DNA of 64,000 bases from Erigeron canadensis. Its lineage: Eukaryota > Streptophyta > Magnoliopsida > Asterales > Asteraceae. A program made the position numbers and the translations under genes. The stretch covers positions 26,722,735-26,786,734 of the forward strand of contig NC_057769.1 in NCBI RefSeq assembly GCF_010389155.1, in the 5' to 3' direction. How positions within the stretch are numbered: the first letter of the stretch is position 1; every line of letters starts with the position of its first letter. Shown in pieces: positions 57,410 to 64,000 of the stretch. The notes below the pieces were generated by a model that saw only the letters and a program-made list of their open reading frames with translations, had not been told where the DNA came from and made no database searches.

Positions 57410-60205
57410 CACCCGTCGTTTAAAAATATAGATTTTCAAAAATTTTCGCCTAACGACGTCAAAACATAGCGGAAGTAATCATTTAAAAACATCAATCAAT
57501 CCATATGGACGGTTCATTTGAACAAAAGAGATGTTACTAATCATATCATAACAGTAATTCAAATGGAAACCCAAATGGTTGTTCAAAGATAAAACAACCT
57601 AGTCAACATTGCATTAAAGTTATAACATTAGGACATAATAAACAAGAGTCTAGTAATTGAGGCTATTATGGGTGACTAAATTCAGCTGAAAAATCATATA
57701 CCCAAGCCTCACATCTTCTCACATATACCTGCTCAATCTTGCTAAACCTGATGGCACAACACATTTTGAAAGAACAAGTGTTAGCTAATAGATTAGCTAA
57801 GTAAGATAACACATATAATTTACAAAACGTTTATCCATTTTAAAATCTTTGAAAAAATACATTATAATCATTAGTGCGCAAGTCATGGCACAACATTGTA
57901 TCACCTCATATTAAGCGCCATATCATATCACATTTAAACATATCACGTTATAAAGCACACGTCATTGCGTAACATGACATCACATTACATTAATTATCAT
58001 AGGAGTTACAATCCTAATTGTGTCTATCATCATTCACATTCACTTTTCAATTTATCTTTCACTTTACACTTTGGTGACATTCCTCACCTATTACATATCC
58101 TGATGGGGGTTGTGTGTAGGTGGTCCTAAGACCTCGCATGAAACCTGACACCCAGTATGATAGGTATTGCCTGTCGGCAGTCCATCAACTTCGTTAATGA
58201 AAGACATAGTCAATCCAAGAGTATACCGTTTTTGCATTTGTGCAGTTAGTGGTGAGTTACTCCACCCAAAAATACTCAAACACGTACTCTTCGTCGCAAG
58301 GAGTCACTCGAGCGACCACATGGCACACTAGCCCACAAGGAGCTAATGCAGGTTAAGCTTAACACTTTCTTTACGCTTTGTTCGAGCTAACACTTTATAT
58401 TTAGTTTAGTTTATCACTTTACCTAAACTATACTTTATCACTTTTACGTCTAAGCCATGAAACGTGCACGTGTCATGGCATACCTAGTAAGTCTAGTGTG
58501 CTAGGTATACAAGCCATGAATTCATCACATATCACACATAGTGCACTTCCTTATAATCATCACAAACTATTTCATCGCATAGCATGAACGTTTACATCAT
58601 GACAACATCATAAGCATCATCATTATTAACATTTCGTTACACATTGTAATCACATTTACACATGCACATCTACATATTAAGCCTCATTACATATCGTATA
58701 CATTCATCCGTCATTTCATGTCATATATCATTACGCATCATAAGTCATTGCATATCATATGTCATCATAAGTCGTATATCAATGCATATACTATATCTGT
58801 ACATATCATAGATCATCACATATTGTATTTCATAACATTACATATCATATCATTGCATCTAATAACATTGCATATCATAAGGGTAGCATTTCAGGCTTTA
58901 AAATGCATCTACATAGCCCATATCACCTCCCGTGTAATCCCAATTACCCGTAAACAAAACAAGATACCATTTGGGGAAGTTATTATATGAAAACTATGTT
59001 TTGTTGAACCCTCATCGTGTCAAAGTTGTGTATTATACCTCGTAGAAGCGCACAACAAATGATAATGTAAGTTAACGAGTCTTGCAAGTATTACCGACTA
59101 ACTATAATCATTAAATGACCAATAAATGAGCTAAACAAATACCTACTTACTTAGGGTCATGAATCATGTCTTAATACCTTTAAACATGACCCATGGCAAA
59201 GCTTGATGTATCGGAGATTCGATTAATACTTTTAGGTAATTCAACCTTTCAGGTAATTTGACATTAGAATCATCTTTTAAAAGTATCACCATAAGAAAGT
59301 AGACTCTCTCAAGATTCTGTGGATAACTTATTTGTAAAAAAAAAGTTATGGTTCGAAAGTTCCCCTTTCAAAATCAGATGTCGGAGATGTCGGACGCGTC
59401 GCATTGGACTGGATGCGTTGCATTTAAACCCTCGACCACATTAGTGCATCACATCATGATTAATGCACCGCATCTGACTCCAGATCTGCACAAACCTCTT
59501 TTTTTAACCTCCAAAACTTAACCAAACAAACCCCAAACGATTCCAAACCCTATGAACGACTTTTGTACCTCAAAATTCAACATTTTAAGACCATAATGAT
59601 GAAATGAAAACAACCCTTAACATCCAAATGATTTGCAATACAATAACAATCGTTTTAGGTCACACGTTTTAGACATCAGTTGATTCTCTAATGACCTAGA
59701 TCAGTAATAAAATAAATAAAATGATTAAAAGACATAAAATCAATGTTATTTACCTCTCACACCTGGAAATTAGAAGAAGGATGTAAAACGCTTGATCAAA
59801 CACGCCCGAATCAACACGTTTGCGCAAAAGAATCATATGGGAAGGATGGGGATGGTTTGGAGAGGAAAATAAGGAATTAGGAAATGATATTATGTCAATT
59901 AGGTTAATCTAATTGACCCCTAAATCTGGACCCAACTTTCCAAAGCTTACACTTAAGTCCATACACTTCACATCTATACACTTAAGGCTTGAACTACTTA
60001 ACGGGTATACTTACCGACTCATAAACACATCTTAAACATCTTTGGCATATTAAACAAATTAACATATACATCATTAAGGCATTAAAGCCTCACACATATA
60101 GCACATTAGTTACATATAAGCATTAAATCTCCCAGAGACTTAACGAACACATGGTGTTGACTTAACGACTGAAGTCAACTGTTAAATAAAAGTTCAAGAT
60201 GTTAC
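57410..60205 (-). mobile_element. LTR-like block (possible solo gypsy LTR)
   Basis: On minus it starts TGTAACATCTTGAAC and ends GACGGGTGTTATAG, the paired TGTAACA/TGTTACA-type termini of many gypsy LTRs. It contains TTAGCTAATCTATTAGCTAA and TTTAGCAAGATTGAGCAGG, resembling the 3' part of such LTRs. The flanks CGAAC and TGAAT agree at 3 of 5 bases. About 2.8 kb with repeated CATATCATA/ATCACAT motifs (58500-58900) and no protein. Confidence 0.4.
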
Positions 60206-60950
60206 ATGAATCCAACCCTTTTTCTTCCAAAGTCGCCCCCAACACCGCCCCAGATGGGCGACCATCCTCACAGTTCGCTCCTCTTCTTTTGACTGGCTCC
60301 GATTTCAAAAGAAAAACACGCCACCAAGGCTTCAATATATTTTAATACTGTTATTTATATATATGATATAGTTATATATAATGTGTGAGTCTGGAGAGTG
60401 AAAAAAAAAACCTTACAATCGAAAAAAGTGGTGGTCGGACGAGTTGATACTCATTTAGATCCATAAAGTAATTGATGATGATAGAGTTTTTGTTTTAAGT
60501 ATAGTTATTAATTGTCTTTTTCATTTTAAATATATAAATATTTTAAAATATACCCTATAATAGATCTATATTAAATAGAAAATACAAATATACATACATA
60601 TATATATAGGGCTTATCATAGGTAATGTGGCCGTTCCTATTATGCGTACAACATAAAACGAAAGTTACAACTATATTTTCATTTAAACCCTTTTAGTTGT
60701 GTATTTATACATGTTTCATCCCTCCATTTGTGCTTGGCAGTTCCTATATAGGTTTTAGGTAAAATAAAACAAGTATTAAAGTAAAACAAATTAAAAAAAC
60801 TGACAATCAGTGTGCATCACGCAAATCACCATGCTTCAATTTAAAAATGATCAAATGGTCAAGATCTTGTCTTATTTGTTTTACTTTAATACTTGTTTTA
60901 CTATACCCAACACCTATATATATAATCTTATTATTAGTAGTAATATTGCT
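60206..60950. other. Intergenic, no gene seen
   Basis: AT-rich DNA with some TA runs. Nothing that I can support as a gene or a bounded repeat. Confidence 0.4.
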
Positions 60951-60955
60951 TGTTG

Positions 60956-60958
<3 letters not shown>

Positions 60959-61026
<68 letters not shown>
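60959..61026. repeat. ATT microsatellite
   Basis: About 22 TTA/ATT units after a short TTG run. It creates open frames of poly-Ile, poly-Tyr, poly-Leu or poly-Asn on both strands, none of which is a gene. Confidence 0.95.
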
Positions 61027-61717
61027 TGAAGTGAAAAAAAAACAATCATTAAAAATGTCACATGGCGCAAGTCGCCTCACACTTAAAAATCCATTCATTT
61101 CTACCTTTTTTAAGGGAAAACTATTTCTACTCCACATGACACATAGTGTAAGTCAGCCCTTCTTTCATTACCACTCCTGTTAGTCTAAATGTACCTTATG
61201 TATGTGTGTTTTGTGTGATCTGTGAATTTTAGTTTAGAATTTCTATGAAGATTCGTGAGGTTCTTCATAAAAGGTTAGAGACTTTTTAGTTAATTGGTGG
61301 GATTATTAACTAATTCGAGATATTTTAATTCGAGGTATTTTGTATTGATATTTTGCTTTAGTTTTAGATGATCCTAAAATATTTAACTAGTAAGGTTCGA
61401 ACCCGATTAATATTTTTCAAACAATCTTATAGTATTTAACTAACAAAATTTGAACCCTAACTTCTTCCATATAAATACGCGAGTGGCGAAGCTAGGTCTA
61501 AACTTAACATAATCGTTTTTTTTATTGAGACAAGCTAATTAGAGAAATACTGTAGATTTAACCTTTTGAATAGTTAAACATTGTGTTAGTTGGAAGAGGC
61601 TGAACACCCTCTAGCCCCCTATATTAGCTCCGCCTATTGTGATAGACATGAACAAACTACAAAATTTAATTTACCTATGTGATTTTGCAGATGTATTGTA
61701 ATCCAACTCAACTTTTA
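61027..61717. other. Intergenic, no gene seen
   Basis: Short tracts such as TAGTATTTAACTAACAAAATTTGAACCC around 61380-61460 are duplicated locally. No coding motif. Confidence 0.4.
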
Positions 61718-61895
61718 CTAGTAGGTTACCCACGCGATGCGGCATGATGATGGTGGTGGCGGCGAATGGTGGGAGGTGGTGGTGAATAGCGGTGGTGGTG
61801 ATGGTCGTGTTGAAATGGGGTCCTGGAAGTATTTTTGACGATTACGACTATTGTAAGTATTTTAGGTGATATTATAGAAAGAAGGATAATGTAGG

Positions 61896-61916
<21 letters not shown>
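61718..61916 (-). mobile_element. Short Helitron relic with TA/GA tract
   Basis: The minus-strand 3' end has hairpin CCGCATCGCGTGG, then GTAACCTA, CTAG (61718-61721) and a T. GGTGGTGG-rich interior. The 5' end is probably TCTATATATATA at about 61915, next to a GA microsatellite (61913-61946). Confidence 0.5.
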
Positions 61917-61946
<30 letters not shown>

Positions 61947-61949
<3 letters not shown>

Positions 61950-63039
61950 AATGGTGTGATATGTAGGGGGGTTTTGAACATTCAAAATCTTAAATTAAAG
62001 ATGTACCAAGTATAAATCTCAAACTGTTTATAATATGAGGAATAAGAATATGTTATTATCATGTATCCAATCTTATGTATAAAACCATTCATATTTTAAT
62101 ATCTTAATTAATTGAAAATATGAGAGGTAATTATTTGTTCATTATACAATAAATATTTAAAAAAATAATATATGAGAAGTTTTATATTTAGGTGTTTTAT
62201 ATTTAGGTATTCAATAACTACAAACTCACTTTTCTATTATGACATGACAGAAATATTTTATAATATATCATAAAAATATAGATATGGGTATATGACATTA
62301 TATATATATACACTAAAAACTAATGTGAAATAGATAAGTCCTTTTAGAATGAAATGTACAAGTTCTTATAGTACATATTAACTTTTATCAAATTTCATTT
62401 TAACCCTCTAAACTCTTTATCTTTTAACTTTTACCCCACATCAAAATTTTCGTTTTCATTTTCTTGACACTAAACTTTTAGGTTCTCATGTTTTCATCAA
62501 GCAACTTTCACACAGTTACAGATTTCCTTGTAAAAGTTCATCGTTAATCTTACGTTTATTTAACATTTAAAACATTAATATAGTTACTGTTTATGTTATT
62601 ATATATCTTATTATTCCTTTACATTTTTTTTATTGTTATTTCTACATGTTTAGTTGTATTTTACCTTTTACCCTGCATCAAAGTTTTCGATTTCAATTTC
62701 TTGACACTAAATTTTTGAATTCTCATGTTTTTATCAAACAACTTTCACACAGTTACGCTTTTACTTTTAAACATTTGATTTTTGATTATTTTCATCCGTT
62801 TTTTTGTGTATATATATATAACGTTTTTAGTATATAATAACTTTCATAATCGTTACGTCTTATGTTCATGTAACATTTAAAACATTAATATACTTATTGT
62901 TTATGTTTTTATACATCTTATTATTCCTTTACAATATTTTTATTGTTATTGCTATATGTTTAGTTGATTTTTTAAAATTTAAATTTGAATATTTGACATA
63001 AATTTGGGTCCAAAATTTTATTGTGTAAAAAAGTATTCC
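61947..63039. other. AT-rich region with an internal duplication
   Basis: The stretch 62400-62640 recurs at about 62660-62960 (TTCTTGACACTAAA, CAACTTTCACACAGTTAC, TTATTGTTATTTCTACATG). It may be the interior of the Helitron ending at 63064. No gene. Confidence 0.5.
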
Positions 63040-63064
63040 GCAGCAACATACGGTACAAAACTAG
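63040..63064 (+). mobile_element. Helitron-like 3' end
   Basis: GCAGCAACATACGGTACAAAA then CTAG (63061-63064) and T. The hairpin is poor and no 5' end was fixed (possibly near 62300), so this is the weakest of the Helitron calls. Confidence 0.3.
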
Positions 63065-64000
63065 TTCAATATAAAATACTCGTACAAAGTTAGGAGCCAT
63101 TGCTAGTCTTCAGGCCGACTACTAAAGATTGGCCCATATATTTTCTTTTTATTTAGCCCAGTGTTCTTGTGGGGTGGACTTGTTTATAAACGATTAAACG
63201 AATAACTTAGACGGTCTAACTCAGTAAGTCGTTACATTTTGCTTTTCATCCCACCGGTTCATCATTGACATTCAATTATGAGAATCTTACCAGGATAATT
63301 ATAAAATTAGTCTGAAAAATATGTTTTAAAATATTTATTCAATCAAGAAAACTGTGGATCTAAGGGTATCGACAAGTTTTTTTTGGCAAGGTTTGACAAA
63401 TTGGCAAGCCTATAGCATGTGATTTGGCAAGTTTAATTGACAAGTTTTGCAAGTGACATCGGCATGTTTTGACCGATGGTAACCAAGGATTGGCAAATTT
63501 TGGCTAGTACAAATATACTCCATTTTTTGTTTTTTTCTTCTGTCTTCTTTGTGGCAAGTTTGACTAATTTTTTGCACACACCACCTACTTTGGCAAGGAT
63601 TGGTAAGAATTTGACAAAACCATGTGACGTCGTGTGATTGGTTGAAAAATTTTCAATTTGTTAATTTTGTGACACTACACCTTGCCCCTGATGAACCAAT
63701 CTAGACGTATCTTGTTTGATCCAATACGATCATTAATTCATTATAAAAGTTGTAAATCAATAGAAAGTCAAAAACACATAAAAAGGATATACTGTTAAAG
63801 ACCAAAAGCAAAAACTTACTCCCATGACCCCATCCATCTTCTAATTTAATTATTAATATCTTAAAAACAACTAAATACAATTAATTATTGGAGAAAATAA
63901 AACATAACATGGAGATGATATCCTAACAACATGACGGGCTAGCTAGCTGTATATGTAACTATATATAACAATAATATTAAACAATTATTTAACCTTGTTG
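63065..64000. other. Intergenic, no gene seen
   Basis: The stretch 63375-63625 is rich in GGCAAG/TTGACAA repeats in one orientation, perhaps a MITE with sub-terminal repeats, but no inverted ends could be fixed. Confidence 0.35.

Noticed and set aside
58718..58990. Open frame of I/H/Y repeats
   Set aside because: Comes from CATATCATA repeats within the LTR-like block.
60807..61183. Open frames of poly-Ile, poly-Tyr, poly-Leu and poly-Asn
   Set aside because: All are translations of the ATT microsatellite in different frames.

Overview
The window is plant nuclear DNA from a eudicot. It is AT-rich, has spliced genes with GT-AG introns, carries TIR-NBS-LRR genes (absent from grasses) and is dense in Helitrons, MITEs and SINEs. 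An Asteraceae source is plausible from the general repeat style, but that is inference. All exon boundaries below were read by eye from splice consensus, reading phase and comparison between the three TNL copies; none has transcript support.

Layout. (1) 341-8618: a large Mutator-like element (MULE) with terminal inverted repeats of 216 and 176 bp. It carries a decayed plant-mobile-domain (PMD) gene, three small coiled-coil genes that look like diverged paralogues, and a MULE transposase whose catalytic part is open but whose N-terminal domain holds two stops. Near-palindromic 27-mers with core CCGGTATTTSAAATACCGG occur in both ends and in the middle, each group lying upstream of a TATA box and an ATG. 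This is the most unusual object in the window. (2) 8705-42973: a TNL resistance-gene cluster, all on the minus strand: a degraded NBS fragment (8705-9185) and three full gene models, TNL1 (9826-19195), TNL2 (25696-31204) and TNL3 (38229-42973). They share one exon plan: TIR, NBS, short LRR exon, LRR exon, C-JID-like exon, tiny C-terminal exon. A farnesylcysteine lyase gene (33272-37596, plus strand) lies inside the cluster. (3) 45025-51443: a nine-exon TOM1-like (VHS-GAT) ESCRT-adaptor gene on the minus strand. (4) 51444-64000: no gene seen; Helitrons, MITEs, an LTR-like block and microsatellites.

The TNLs are predicted intracellular immune receptors; they keep the TIR catalytic glutamate and the P-loop but read MHQ where MHD is usual. 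TNL1 has been reworked: its TIR exon lies beyond a nested pair of Helitrons, the 19-bp tail of another TIR exon survives at the far side of them, and it has a 16-codon deletion before kinase-2, a 75-bp tandem duplication in the C-JID-like exon and an extended acidic tail. FCLY and TOL are ordinary housekeeping-type genes. The accessory biology lies in the MULE and in the remodelling of the TNL cluster by transposons.
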